This document shows positions 8,603 through 17,466 of a stretch of DNA of 64,000 bases, piece by piece (the stretch's first letter is position 1; every line of letters begins with the position of its first letter). The translations under genes were made by a program, and so were the position numbers. The notes under the pieces were generated by a model, which had not been told where the DNA came from, ran no database searches, and was given only the letters and a program-made list of their open reading frames with translations. Source of the stretch: Schaedlerella arabinosiphila (lineage in GTDB: Bacteria; Bacillota; Clostridia; Lachnospirales; Lachnospiraceae). The DNA lies in assembly GCF_003885045.1 (NCBI RefSeq), contig NZ_RHJS01000002.1, positions 4,891,302 to 4,955,301 on the forward strand. The letters run 5' to 3'.

Positions 8603-9661
8603 TTATCCACGAATCTCAGCCAGCAGATCGAGAAGCGAATCAACCAGCTCATCACCGACCTCTTCTCTCATATACTTTTCGCAGACCGGGCCATAAGCAT
8701 CATGCCAGCCCTTAAGTTCTTCTTCCGTGGGGATATAGACAGTCATGCCGTTTTCCTCCAATGTGGCAATTCCGCTGGCCTCCAGTTTCTCAGTAACCGC
8801 TCTTGCTTTTTTGGTAGCCTCTTCATTTGCTTCATCTATAACAGCTTTCTGATTTTCAGACAGTCCATTGTAAAACTCATCATTTATCATATAGCTCATA
8901 ACCGTAGGGGTGTGATTGTCAAGAACATACCAGTCCTGTACCTCATAGGTTTTGTCAATTACAACATTCTGGATTGGATTTTCCTGACCGTCTACCACGC
9001 CGTTCTGCATAGCTACGTACATTTCAGAGGACGGCATAGGAACGGGATTCGCACTGATAGCCTCTACCATCTCCGTATAAATGGCACTTTCCGGTATACG
9101 GAATGTCAGTCCCTTTGCATCTTCTACTGTACGCAGCTCACGCCCCTTGCAGGTAAAGCTTCTCATACCGGTGCAGGAATTGCCCAGCACACGGATACCC
9201 GTGTTTTTCGCTATATCCTCTAAGATCTCTTCGGCCCAATCGCTGTCCACAACCTTGTTCGTCTCCTCAATATCGGTAAATATACCGGGCATGCCGAAGA
9301 TCAGAGAACTTTCATCATAATTATTCAACTGAGAGGAATTCTGAATGGTCATCTGAACAGTCCCTGAAGCAACAGCTCCTACTGTATCCGCCTGGCTTCC
9401 CAGCGCACTTCCAGGATATAATTCCACCTTGATAGAATCACATTTAGACTCCACATACTCCTTAAAAGTCTCAGCATACATAACCTCGTCATCCACCTCA
9501 CGATCCGGATTGCTGTGGGTAAAGCCTAATTTAATAGTGACAGCCTTATCTTCTGAACTGTCAGACTCTGAACTGCCGGAAGTATTCTGCTTTCCGCAAG
9601 CGGTAAGCCCAGTCAGCATCATGGCTGCAGTAAGTAACATAACCAAACTTTTCTTCTTCAT
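8603..9661 (-). CDS. TRAP transporter solute-binding lipoprotein (DctP family)
   Basis: 352 residues. It starts MKKKSLVMLLTAAMMLTGLTACG, a lipoprotein signal with lipobox LTAC, so it would be anchored outside the cell. The mature protein shows the DctP fold: IKLGFTHSN, then LTFRIPES with the carboxylate-clamping Arg, then MQNGVVDGQENP. The start at 9661 has GGAG upstream; the frame extending to 9772 runs into the aldolase gene. It captures an organic acid for the DctQM pair. First gene of the transporter part of the operon. Confidence 0.92.
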   Translation of the reverse strand: MKKKSLVMLLTAAMMLTGLTACGKQNTSGSSESDSSEDKAVTIKLGFTHSNPDREVDDEVMYAETFKEYVESKCDSIKVELYPGSALGSQADTVGAVASGTVQMTIQNSSQLNNYDESSLIFGMPGIFTDIEETNKVVDSDWAEEILEDIAKNTGIRVLGNSCTGMRSFTCKGRELRTVEDAKGLTFRIPESAIYTEMVEAISANPVPMPSSEMYVAMQNGVVDGQENPIQNVVIDKTYEVQDWYVLDNHTPTVMSYMINDEFYNGLSENQKAVIDEANEEATKKARAVTEKLEASGIATLEENGMTVYIPTEEELKGWHDAYGPVCEKYMREEVGDELVDSLLDLLAEIRG

Positions 9662-9704
9662 AATAAATTTTCTCCTTTCAGACTTTTTCACAGGATCTAG
9701 TAAA

Positions 9705-10529
9705 TTACTTGAATTTTGCAAGTGTCTCGTCACGGATTGTTTTAAGTGCTGCAGCATAGTTACCAAGATCATTCCCCATAATAACCATATTCACACCCTT
9801 GTCTATCAGTTTTTTTGCATTTTCATAAGTAGGAGGAACGGCAGGAGCCATAACGCCTATTTCTTTGGAGCGTGCCTTGGCGATAATTTCTTTCATAGCG
9901 ACATCTGCAGGACTGTCATTGAGATCATAAAAAGAGTTTTCGCCTGAGGTATTGGACTTGCAGTTCAGAGACATAGAGAAATCTGCAGGCCCAAAATTAA
10001 TTGCATCTATACCTTGAACAGACATCATTTCATCCAACTGATCTGTAAATTCAAAGTCCTCGGCCATTGGTATTACCAGTTCTGTCCGATTGGCCTCCTC
10101 ATAGAACTCTACCCCGCCCAAATCAAAACCATACTGAGCCGCCCGTACATTGACATCAAAACCACGGCGCCCTATCGGAGGGAATTTCGCGCCCTTTACA
10201 CAGATCTCCATCTCCTCAACCGTACGTACATGAGGAACAATCACACCCTCAGCGCCCATCTCAAGGGCTTTACGGATTTCTATCATATCAGGGCTGGTAA
10301 CCCTTACCAACGGACTTATGCCTACGGACCTTGCCGCAAGAACAGCCTCGTGCAATCCCGTCGTCTCCCAGGGACAATGTTCTGCATCAATAAAAGCAAA
10401 ATCAAAGCCTGCATATCCGAGAAGTTCTATAAACTGAGGGCAGCCGGAATAAATCGTCACACCAAATACGGGCCTCTCTCTCATAATTTCTTTTAAATGG
10501 TTTTCATAGATTTTGTTTTTCATTTTCAC
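9705..10529 (-). CDS. HpcH/HpaI-family aldolase
   Basis: About 274 residues. It shows the class II pyruvate aldolase motifs of HpcH/HpaI and 2-dehydro-3-deoxyglucarate aldolase: FAFIDAEHCPWE (acid-base His), the metal Glu region VIPMAEDFEF and NFGPADFS, and PIGRRGFD. Such enzymes split 2-keto-3-deoxy acids to pyruvate and an aldehyde using a divalent metal. The start is either GTG at 10529 (AGGAGG six bases upstream) or ATG at 10523. It lies between the SDR and the TRAP genes, supporting a sugar-acid catabolic role. The exact substrate is open. Confidence 0.85.
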   Translation of the reverse strand: MKMKNKIYENHLKEIMRERPVFGVTIYSGCPQFIELLGYAGFDFAFIDAEHCPWETTGLHEAVLAARSVGISPLVRVTSPDMIEIRKALEMGAEGVIVPHVRTVEEMEICVKGAKFPPIGRRGFDVNVRAAQYGFDLGGVEFYEEANRTELVIPMAEDFEFTDQLDEMMSVQGIDAINFGPADFSMSLNCKSNTSGENSFYDLNDSPADVAMKEIIAKARSKEIGVMAPAVPPTYENAKKLIDKGVNMVIMGNDLGNYAAALKTIRDETLAKFK

Positions 10530-10547
10530 TCATTTCCTCCTTACTAT

Positions 10548-11381
10548 TTACCAGGCCGTCCAGCCGCCGTCAATAACCAAATTTGCCCCCGTCATAAATG
10601 ATGATGCCCTGGATGCAAGAAAAATAACCGCTCCATTGTATTCGTCTTCACGTGACATACGTCCCATAGGTATTCTGGAGGTAAAGTTCTGGATGAAGAC
10701 CTCATCCTGTGTGTCTCTCCAAACTCCGGCGGGTGTCAGTGTATTTACCCGGATTCCTTTTTTACCCCAATAAGTTGCACAGTATCTTGTCAGATTATAA
10801 ATACCGGATTTAGCGGCAGAATAGGCTACCGGCTTGATAAATGGGACGCCTGTCTGCTCTTCTTTATATGCATAAATGTCCTGAACAGGCGAAACCATGC
10901 CGTAGATCGAGCCGATATTGATGATCGAACCGCCCTTGCCGGCCTCTGCCATTCTTGCGCCGACTGCCTGAGTCATCAAGAAGGTGCCAACAAGATTTAC
11001 ATCCACTACTTCTCTGAAAACCTCCTCCGGAAATTTTTCAAAAGGTCCGGACACTTCGGGCGGCGCGCTGGGCTGAGTATCAATTCCGGCACAGTTAACT
11101 AATACATCCGGAACTTCTTTCCAAAGCTCCTGCAGTTCATCCAAAGCTGCTTCTATGGTATCCTTCTTATTGATATCTACCTTGATTGCCTTGAAGCGCT
11201 CCTTCTGATATTGATCAGAAGGAAAAATCCGTTCTACACGCTCCGGAGTAGGATGGGCTGTGAAAACGGCTACCTTTGCTCCCCTTTCATACAGGGCTTT
11301 CGTAAAATTTTGGCCTATCTGCCCCAGCCCCCCGGTGACAATACAAATTTTATCTGTTACATCAAACAATTCATCCCTCAT
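10548..11381 (-). CDS. Short-chain dehydrogenase/reductase
   Basis: 277 residues with the classical SDR plan: cofactor loop VTGGLGQIGQ near the N-terminus, NCAGID, catalytic Ser in IINIGSIYG, and the YSAAK catalytic Tyr-Lys pair, ending FMTGANLVIDGGW. An insertion before the catalytic Tyr (about 20 residues around YAYKEEQTG) is seen in sugar-modifying SDRs. ATG 11381 has AGGAGG nine bases upstream, so the frame from 11402 is shortened. First gene of the operon, likely oxidising or reducing the sugar acid before aldol cleavage. Confidence 0.85.
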   Translation of the reverse strand: MRDELFDVTDKICIVTGGLGQIGQNFTKALYERGAKVAVFTAHPTPERVERIFPSDQYQKERFKAIKVDINKKDTIEAALDELQELWKEVPDVLVNCAGIDTQPSAPPEVSGPFEKFPEEVFREVVDVNLVGTFLMTQAVGARMAEAGKGGSIINIGSIYGMVSPVQDIYAYKEEQTGVPFIKPVAYSAAKSGIYNLTRYCATYWGKKGIRVNTLTPAGVWRDTQDEVFIQNFTSRIPMGRMSREDEYNGAVIFLASRASSFMTGANLVIDGGWTAW

Positions 11382-11419
11382 AGAATTTCCTCCTTTTCGC
11401 AACGTCTTCTAGGTGGTAT

Positions 11420-11433
11420 GATGTCCGGACGTC
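11420..11433. promoter_or_regulatory. Candidate operator palindrome for the FadR-type regulator
   Basis: GATGTCCGGACGTC is a palindrome apart from one mismatched pair. It lies just downstream of the catabolic promoter, where a repressor would block transcription. The GT-N4-AC core fits the general GntR/FadR pattern. Binding by the divergent regulator is inferred from position only. Confidence 0.45.
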
Positions 11434-11440
11434 TGATTAT

Positions 11441-11469
11441 ATAATATCGTATGTTCTTTTTATAGTCAA
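11441..11469 (-). promoter_or_regulatory. Promoter of the SDR-aldolase-TRAP-lyase operon
   Basis: TTGACT (11464-11469), 17 bases, TATTAT (11441-11446), giving a leader of about 55 bases that contains the palindrome at 11420-11433. Confidence 0.65.
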
Positions 11470-11758
11470 TATACAATTTCCACATTTGTTAGATCAGAAA
11501 ATTGTGCATTATGCTAAAAATTTAATTCGTTTTCAGGAAAGATTTTGGAAAATCAAAAAGTAACAAACCTGATTTTTACCCATTTTTTTTGAATTATTTT
11601 TGTATTATGTTGCGTAAAATTTTGAAATATGATATGTTAATTACATGGAAAGCTTGATAAACGGCTGAAAAAGCTTTTGTTGATGCAGGCTTAAATAATT
11701 TGTATTTTATTTATGTTTAAATGGGAACAAATTTTAAGAGTAGGAAAATAGATCAATT

Positions 11759-12457
11759 ATGGAAATAATCACAAAAAAATCCGCATCTCAGTTAGTATTA
11801 GAAAATCTGTGTTCCTATATTTTGGATGACGCCGTCAAGATCGGTGACCGTTTTCCCAGCGAAAAAGATTTATGCGCTATGCTGGGAGTAGGGCGGGGAA
11901 CTGTTCGTGAGGCAGTAAAGATCCTGATATCACAGGGATTTTTAGAAATCAAGCCAGGTTTAGGCACCTTTATAAAGGGAAAGACCCCAATACAGACAGA
12001 TTCTCTATCCGATTGGTTTGCAACCAACGAAGTGGAATTACAGGATTTAATCGTTATACGTTCAGCGCTTGAACCCCTTGCCACAAAACTTGCAATTGAA
12101 AAATGTAATGATAACCAACTGAATATGCTTAAGAAAAACCAAACTGAAGCTATGAAATCGGCTGAACACCTGGACGCTGCCGCACTGGCACAATATGACG
12201 AGGAATTTCACCGTATTATATTTCATATTACAGGCAATGCTCTGCTGATTGAAATCAACGATATCATTACTCGTCATCTGCTGCAATTTCGTCAGCATAC
12301 ATTTAAAATCAAATCAAATATTGATAACTTTATTCCTGCACACGACGCGATCATTAAAGCTTTCGAGACGCATGATACAGCATTAGGCGAAAAAAGGATG
12401 AAGCAGCACATAAAAAAAGTGGCAAAAGATCTTGAAAACAGTAAATTCAATTCCTAA
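11759..12457 (+). CDS. FadR-family (GntR) transcriptional regulator
   Basis: 232 residues. The N-terminal winged helix is typical GntR (RFPSEKDLCAMLGVGRGTVREAVKILISQGFLEIKPGLGTFI). The C-terminal all-helical FCD domain keeps metal-ligand candidates in the DEEFHRIIF and HDAIIKAFE segments, which in this family sense carboxylates. It is divergent from the sugar-acid operon across about 375 AT-rich bases, so it is the likely controller of that operon. A possible own promoter is TTGCGT-N17-TATGTT near 11610-11638, seen only weakly. A terminator follows. Confidence 0.88.
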   Translation: MEIITKKSASQLVLENLCSYILDDAVKIGDRFPSEKDLCAMLGVGRGTVREAVKILISQGFLEIKPGLGTFIKGKTPIQTDSLSDWFATNEVELQDLIVIRSALEPLATKLAIEKCNDNQLNMLKKNQTEAMKSAEHLDAAALAQYDEEFHRIIFHITGNALLIEINDIITRHLLQFRQHTFKIKSNIDNFIPAHDAIIKAFETHDTALGEKRMKQHIKKVAKDLENSKFNS

Positions 12458-12468
12458 AAGCAAAAAGA

Positions 12469-12515
12469 GGTGGCAGTTACTCTTGAAAGAAGGGTGACTG
12501 CTATCTTTATTTTTC
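12469..12515 (+). terminator. Intrinsic terminator after the FadR-type gene
   Basis: GGTGGCAGTTACTC pairs with GGGTGACTGCTATC (with G-U pairs), followed by a T-rich run at 12506-12515. Confidence 0.75.
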
Positions 12516-12624
12516 TTAGATTTCACTTGATACAATATCGCTAAATCACTAAAAGAAAATCCAAAAAGAAAACGAGCAATCTTGAGGACTGCCTATCATC
12601 TTTATAAATTTTTTTCCAACGATT

Positions 12625-12744
12625 TTAGAAGTGCTTCCATTTCGGGCAGTAGAGAGGATAGTTTTTCAGAACAGTATCCTCCCAAACCATGTTGCGGGTT
12701 TTATTCCCGCAGAGAGGGCATAATATCCATTCTGTCTTATCCAT
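12625..12744 (-). pseudogene. Truncated cysteine-rich KTR-domain small protein
   Basis: The frame encodes 39 residues starting MDKTEWILCPLCGNKTRNMV and ending YCPKWKHF. This matches the start of the small cysteine-rich KTR proteins common on Tn916-like and other Firmicute elements. Here the second zinc knuckle has lost a cysteine (CPKW in place of CPKC) and the protein stops at once, so the gene looks decayed. It begins six bases after the PadR stop and was probably co-transcribed. The remaining bases to 12520 hold nothing I recognise. Confidence 0.5.
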
Positions 12745-12750
12745 ATCAAA

Positions 12751-13278
12751 TTATCCCAATTCCTTTTTTAGTGTTGCGATCCATTCTTCAATTGCCTGCA
12801 CCAACAAAAACTGTTGATGCAAGACTGCCATACCCGTGGCAGGAATATCGGGGGCATTTTCTTTTAAATCTATGTTCTCCTCAAGATAGGATTTCAGCAC
12901 ATTGATATTGCTCTCAATGTGATCCAGACATTCCCTCTGCTGTTCTTTTTCCATACTTTCTAAATTAACGATAACCGCATTAAAATCCAAGAATATGTGA
13001 ATCGGCTTGCAGGATATTTCGAGCATCAGTTTCTCAAATTCCTCATTTCCTGCATCTGTCAAGGAATATACCGCCTTTTCGGGCATTTTTCCCTCTTTCT
13101 CCGTGCGGCTTGTGATAAGCCCCTTTTCTTCCAACTGAATCACCTTTTTATAGATGGATGGTGTGCTGATTTTTACCCATTTTGAAATGTTGCGGTATTC
13201 CACCAGTTTCTGAATATCGTATGCACTCAAGGATTCCCGTTTCAACATTCCCAATACAATCAAGTCAATGGTCGCCAT
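12751..13278 (-). CDS. PadR-family transcriptional regulator
   Basis: 175 residues with an N-terminal winged helix (LIVLGMLKRESLSAYDIQKLV, then PSIYKKVIQLEEKGLITSR) and a C-terminal dimerisation helix (LVQAIEEWIATLKKEL), the PadR/Vir fold. It diverges from a MATE pump gene, and the shared 120-bp gap contains two copies of a palindrome. PadR proteins often repress such a divergent pump and release on binding its substrate, so that role is inferred here. ATG 13278 is preceded by GGAGGG. Confidence 0.85.
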   Translation of the reverse strand: MATIDLIVLGMLKRESLSAYDIQKLVEYRNISKWVKISTPSIYKKVIQLEEKGLITSRTEKEGKMPEKAVYSLTDAGNEEFEKLMLEISCKPIHIFLDFNAVIVNLESMEKEQQRECLDHIESNINVLKSYLEENIDLKENAPDIPATGMAVLHQQFLLVQAIEEWIATLKKELG

Positions 13279-13299
13279 TCAAAGTCCCTCCTTTTTCTA

Positions 13300-13364
13300 T
13301 TGACAACTACTGTAAATTATAGTAGTATAATCCCTGCAACGCAATTACTATAAATTATAGTAGT
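13300..13364. promoter_or_regulatory. Duplicated PadR-type operator and MATE promoter
   Basis: Two near-identical palindromes lie at 13306-13326 and 13344-13364 (core TAAATTATAGTAGT, outer arms ACTAC...GTAGT), 38 bp start to start. TTGACA at 13300-13305 sits beside the first, with TAGTAT 17 bases later and TATAAT slightly further on. The repeats cover the promoter, so bound protein would block it. Confidence 0.65.
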
Positions 13365-13401
13365 ATAAATAATATTATTTTTTAAGAGAAAGGAGTTCAA
13401 A

Positions 13402-14760
13402 ATGAACAGTCAAAGTAAAAAGATGGAGCTGCTCGGCAGTGCATCCATACCAAAAGCACTTTTAGCAATGGGCATCCCAACAATGATTGGTATGTTGGTA
13501 AATGCTTTCTACAACCTTGTTGACGCTTATTTTGTCGGCGGGTTAGGGGAAAGCCAGATGGGAGCAATCTCCGTGGTCTATCCGCTCGGACAGGTCGTTG
13601 TCGGTCTTGGTCTGCTGTTCGGAAACGGTGCCGCTTCTTACATTTCCCGATTGCTAGGTCGTGGGGATAAGGAAAATGCGGATAAAGTGGCAAGTACCGC
13701 TTTATACAGCAGCGTGTCCGTTGGGGCGGTCATCATTATCATTTCTATGGTGTTCCTGCATCCCATACTGAAGCTCTTGGGGGCAACTGACAGCATCCTC
13801 CCCTTTGCCGCCACATATGCGAGCATTTACATTGTTTCCTGCATCTTCAATGTATTCAATGTCACCATGAATAACATTGTGACAAGCGAGGGATCTGCCA
13901 AAACAACCATGTGTGCCTTGCTGACGGGTGCGGTACTCAATATTGCCTTAGACCCGCTGTTTATCTATGTGTTTGACTTAGGCGTGGCAGGAGCGGCGAT
14001 CGCGACCGCAATCTCACAAGTCGTTTCAACCTGCGTATATCTGACCTATATTTTTCGGAAAAAAAGCGTATTCCATTTTCGGGTTAAGGACTGCACATAT
14101 ACAAAAGAAACCATGTCTGAGATTTTCAAAATCGGCATTCCAACATTGGTATTCCAGATTTTAACAAGCGTGTCCATTTCCTTAATCAACAATGCTGCTG
14201 GCGATTACGGGGATTCTGCCATTGCAGGTATGGGCGTTGTCACCCGACTTATTTCAATGGTCAGCTTGTCCGTATTCGGGTTCATCAAAGGCTTTCAGCC
14301 CATTGCAGGGTACAGTTACGGGGCGAAGAAGTTTGACCGTCTGCGTGAAGCAATCAAGACTTCCATCCTGTGGTCTACTGTTTTCTGTGTGATTTTTGGC
14401 GTGATACTGGCTCTGTTCCCTGCGGCTATCGTTTCGAGGTTTACAAAAGGGGATGCCGAGATGATTCGTATCGGGGCAGCATCTTTGAGGGCAAACGGCA
14501 TTTCCATCATGCTCTTTGGATTTTATACGGTGTATTCTTCCCTGTTCCTTGCTCTGGGAAAAGGCAGAGAGGGCTTTATCCTCGGAGCTTGCAGGCAGGG
14601 GATTTGCTTTATCCCCGTTATCCTGCTTCTTCCGATTGTCTGGGGGCTAAATGGAATTATGTATGCCCAGCCGATTGCCGATGTGCTTTCCGCAGTCATA
14701 ACGGTATTCATGGCGATACCACTCCACAAAAAACTGAATGAGATAGATTTTTTCACTTAA
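13402..14760 (+). CDS. MATE-family multidrug efflux protein (first copy)
   Basis: 452 residues with 12 predicted membrane segments in two related halves. The family start ALLAMGIPTMIGMLVNAFYNLVDAYFVG and the repeat IFKIGIPTLVFQILTSVSISLINNAAG are visible. MATE proteins export cationic compounds in exchange for Na+ or H+. AAAGGAG lies seven bases before the ATG. It is divergent from a PadR regulator and converges with a second MATE gene, with which it overlaps by 8 bp. Confidence 0.92.
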   Translation: MNSQSKKMELLGSASIPKALLAMGIPTMIGMLVNAFYNLVDAYFVGGLGESQMGAISVVYPLGQVVVGLGLLFGNGAASYISRLLGRGDKENADKVASTALYSSVSVGAVIIIISMVFLHPILKLLGATDSILPFAATYASIYIVSCIFNVFNVTMNNIVTSEGSAKTTMCALLTGAVLNIALDPLFIYVFDLGVAGAAIATAISQVVSTCVYLTYIFRKKSVFHFRVKDCTYTKETMSEIFKIGIPTLVFQILTSVSISLINNAAGDYGDSAIAGMGVVTRLISMVSLSVFGFIKGFQPIAGYSYGAKKFDRLREAIKTSILWSTVFCVIFGVILALFPAAIVSRFTKGDAEMIRIGAASLRANGISIMLFGFYTVYSSLFLALGKGREGFILGACRQGICFIPVILLLPIVWGLNGIMYAQPIADVLSAVITVFMAIPLHKKLNEIDFFT

Positions 14761-16096
14761 CAATACCTCTGTCTTTCCATTTACCACTCATAAAACGCCC
14801 AAAAGCAAACAGCGCTGTACAGAACCATGTCAGTGCTGTTGTCCACCAAATTCCCCATTGACCTATGAAAGATATATTTGTCAATAAGAAAACAAATACA
14901 AGCCGACAAACAATTTCAATAATTCCATTCACCATTGAATAAGCGGAATCTCCTGCTCCATTCAATAGATAACGGAGTATTTGAGCTGTTCCAAGTGCAA
15001 TAAAAAATATACTGGTTATATGGATACCACGTACTGCATTTTCAATAATAGTCGTATCAGATACAAAGATATTCATAATTGTTCTTCCAAAGCCCCAAAA
15101 TACCAATAGTAATAACAACGAATATACCGCACATATTTTCAAAGCAGAAAATAATCCCTGTTTTATTCTGTCAGTCTTTCCCGCCCCAATATTTTGTCCT
15201 GTATAGGTTGCCATCGCTGTTCCCAATGCTGTAAAAGGTTGTTGGATTAGATTTTCTATCTGGCTTGTCGCCGTAAACGCCCCTATTACACTCGTTCCAA
15301 ATCCATTGATTACCCACTGTAAAATACAGCTTGACAGATAAATAAATGAATACTGGAATCCCATCGGTATGCAAATTATCAAGATTTGTTTTGCAATAGT
15401 TCTGTCAAATTTTGACTGCTTTAACGCCATTTCAAAATAGGAATATTTTTTTACAGCATAAATGAAACATAAAATTCCTGCTATTCCCTGTGCCAGCAAT
15501 GAAGCTATGGCAGTTCCTCCTACACCAGTATAGAATACCAAAACAAATATTAAATCAAAAGCGATATTTAATATGCTGCAAACTGCCAAAAAAATAATCG
15601 GTGATTTTGCGTCACCCAATGAACGCAATATACTGAATGGTATATAATAAAGAATTACTACAATCAAGCCACACATAGATATTGACATATAGTTAATAGA
15701 ATCCTCCAGCAAAGAAGTTGGCGTATTCAGCAATATGAGAATTGGCCTTGTAACAACTAATGCTAGAATTGAAACAATTATGGTGCTTAATATACTGATC
15801 ATCGTCCCATTTCTAATTGCGGATGCCGTCCCATCTTCATCATTTGCCCCGTAAAACTGCGAAACAACAATTCCAGAACCTATCGCAATCCCCAGACAAA
15901 GTGAAGTGAATACCATTGATATAGAGCCAGTTGCTCCTACTGATGAAAAAGCATTTGCACCTATTAAATGCCCTACAATAATTCTATCCACAAGGATAAA
16001 GGACTGCTGAAAAATTGTCCCCAACATAAGGGGAATGGCAAAACTCAAAAGCAATTCTGTAGGATTGCCCCGTGTCATATTTGTTTGTGTACTCAT
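14753..16096 (-). CDS. MATE-family multidrug efflux protein (second copy)
   Basis: 447 residues with 12 membrane segments. It starts TEL-LLSFAIPLMLGTIFQQSFILVDRIIVG and has second-half motif KQILIICIPMGFQYSF. The ATG at 16096 has GGAGAGG upstream, so the frame extending to 16156 is shortened. It is not a close copy of the first pump. The two genes run tail to tail with an 8-bp overlap, so each may interfere with the other's transcription. No dedicated regulator is adjacent other than the CD3324-like gene upstream. Confidence 0.92.
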   Translation of the reverse strand: MSTQTNMTRGNPTELLLSFAIPLMLGTIFQQSFILVDRIIVGHLIGANAFSSVGATGSISMVFTSLCLGIAIGSGIVVSQFYGANDEDGTASAIRNGTMISILSTIIVSILALVVTRPILILLNTPTSLLEDSINYMSISMCGLIVVILYYIPFSILRSLGDAKSPIIFLAVCSILNIAFDLIFVLVFYTGVGGTAIASLLAQGIAGILCFIYAVKKYSYFEMALKQSKFDRTIAKQILIICIPMGFQYSFIYLSSCILQWVINGFGTSVIGAFTATSQIENLIQQPFTALGTAMATYTGQNIGAGKTDRIKQGLFSALKICAVYSLLLLLVFWGFGRTIMNIFVSDTTIIENAVRGIHITSIFFIALGTAQILRYLLNGAGDSAYSMVNGIIEIVCRLVFVFLLTNISFIGQWGIWWTTALTWFCTALFAFGRFMSGKWKDRGIVK

Positions 16097-16185
16097 GTTT
16101 ACCTCTCCTTTCATCTGCATTATTATAGGTCTTGTAATGAAAGAAAAGAAGGACATAAAATAGATATAACCATTTTATCCGATGA

Positions 16186-16218
16186 AAAAAGGGCTTTACC
16201 CTTTATGGATAAAGCCCT
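16186..16218 (-). terminator. Intrinsic terminator between the CD3324-like gene and the MATE gene
   Basis: AGGGCTTTA (16191-16199) pairs with TAAAGCCCT (16210-16218) and is followed on the minus strand by a run of Ts. It overlaps the stop codon of the CD3324-like gene. Confidence 0.75.
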
Positions 16219-16480
16219 ATAAATTAACTTTTATTATTTTACGAATCGTATCATAGGATAGATTAAATTGTTCGCAAAGCTCGTCAATACTTGTATTTTT
16301 TTGATACAGTTCCACAATATTGCTATTCCTCTGTTCATAATACTGCCTTGATCCGCTTTTACTTCCCCATGATTTCTTATTCTCTGTTGATGGAACATAT
16401 AATAATTGTCCATTCACATAAGTGGATAGCTCCTTTAGAAGTTTCTTCGGAAGCACATCTGCTGCATTCAAATATTCCAT
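16217..16480 (-). CDS. Small CD3324-like helix-turn-helix protein
   Basis: 87 residues: N-terminal segment AADVLPKKLLKELSTYVNGQLLYVPS, a basic central stretch (KKSWGSKSGSRQYYEQRN) and a C-terminal helix-turn-helix (TSIDELCEQFNLSYDTIRKIIK). From memory this matches the CD3324 family of short DNA-binding proteins of Clostridia. It is preceded by a very short frame with an unusually strong ribosome site and a large hairpin (16519-16585), which may control it. Function unknown; regulation of the downstream pump is only a guess. Confidence 0.7.
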   Translation of the reverse strand: MEYLNAADVLPKKLLKELSTYVNGQLLYVPSTENKKSWGSKSGSRQYYEQRNSNIVELYQKNTSIDELCEQFNLSYDTIRKIIKVNL

Positions 16481-16518
16481 AATTTCTTCCGTCCTTTACT
16501 TAATATGATTAAATAAAG

Positions 16519-16585
16519 TGCAGAATCAGCAGACCATGCAACTTTTACTTAACCCATACAGACCGTTGCATTCTGCTATTCTGCA
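16519..16585 (-). promoter_or_regulatory. Long imperfect hairpin upstream of the CD3324-like gene
   Basis: Arms at about 16519-16542 and 16565-16585 pair with small bulges (TGCAGAAT, AGCAGA and TGCAAC blocks). On the minus strand it is followed by CACTTTATTT, a weak T-rich tail. It overlaps the end of the 17-codon frame at 16576-16629. Confidence 0.5.
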
Positions 16586-16629
16586 TGGGAAAATTCACTA
16601 TCTGAACAATTTTGAATCCGAAAGTCCAT
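16576..16629 (-). CDS. Possible 17-residue leader peptide
   Basis: A frame MDFRIQNCSDSEFSHAE follows a very good GGAGG site 9 bases upstream of its ATG. It ends inside the hairpin at 16519-16585 and points towards the CD3324-like gene. It may be a translated leader controlling that hairpin or the remnant of a longer gene. No homologue is recognised. Confidence 0.35.
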   Translation of the reverse strand: MDFRIQNCSDSEFSHAE

Positions 16630-16831
16630 TACCAAACACCTCCTTCGGTAAATCCAGTAACAAATGAAACATAAAGATTGAAGTATTGTAACATACTTTT
16701 TCTGGGAAATCAATTTTTTCTTAGCGACCGCAGCCGCTTGACACAGATTATTCCCGTTATCTTTCAAAACATCCAGCCGAAGACTAAAAAGTTAATAAGT
16801 ATTTCCTTTATAGGCGTTCAGAACTGAGCGT

Positions 16832-17375
16832 CTATTTTTTTACCCCAACATCAGAATTTTTCTTTGAAAGCAGATTTAATGTCCCAACATCTACATATCC
16901 GTCTATCAGAGTAATTTCTTTCTTTGCTTTTTGAATTAGACTTACTATCAGACTGAACGCATCGTAAATCTGTCCATCAAAAAATACTTTTTGGCTGGAT
17001 TCCTCATGTTCAGATATGTACGCAAAAACTCTCTCAAAACGCTCATCTGTTTCCGTCTGGTAATTTATCTGGCGAACCTCTATTGCATTTAACCGCTCAT
17101 ACAACAAAGATGTATTTGCCATATACTTCCGCATCTCCACAAAAGTGTCCATAATTCTAATGCTTACTCGAATAGCAACATCACTACGCAAAACAGCTGA
17201 AAGCATTGCTATTCCTTGTTCTGTGAATACAAATGGCAGTTTCCTACGCCCGCCATATCATCCTCCAAACTTGAAATCACAAATTGTGATTTCAAGTTTT
17301 CATATTCCTCTTTCGTCAGTTGAAATCGGAATCTTTCTGGAAACCTTGAAATGTTACGCTGTAAAGTCTTTCCCG
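16832..17375 (-). pseudogene. Decayed ORF6N-domain gene (partial duplicate)
   Basis: The reading ...RFPERFRFQLTKEEYENLKSQF, then after a frame break near 17255 KLPFVFTEQGIA-MLSAVLRSDVA to DGYVDVGTLNLLSKKNSDVG, is a diverged copy of the intact ORF6N protein at 17467-18429. The N-terminal third is missing, one frameshift is present, and the C-terminus ends early in a stop after GVKK. It lies directly downstream of the intact copy, so it arose by tandem duplication or by insertion of a related element. Confidence 0.75.
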
Positions 17376-17466
17376 ATTAATACCTGCATTTCACAACTAA
17401 TCCCAGAATAGTTTAAGCTGTTTGTAGTTTTGTTTGAGGTCATAAATTGCGGCCTCAAAGAGTTTC

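Noticed and set aside
10014..10496. A 160-codon plus-strand frame opposite the HpcH/HpaI aldolase
   Set aside because: It is antisense to a gene with clear catalytic motifs and has no ribosome site.
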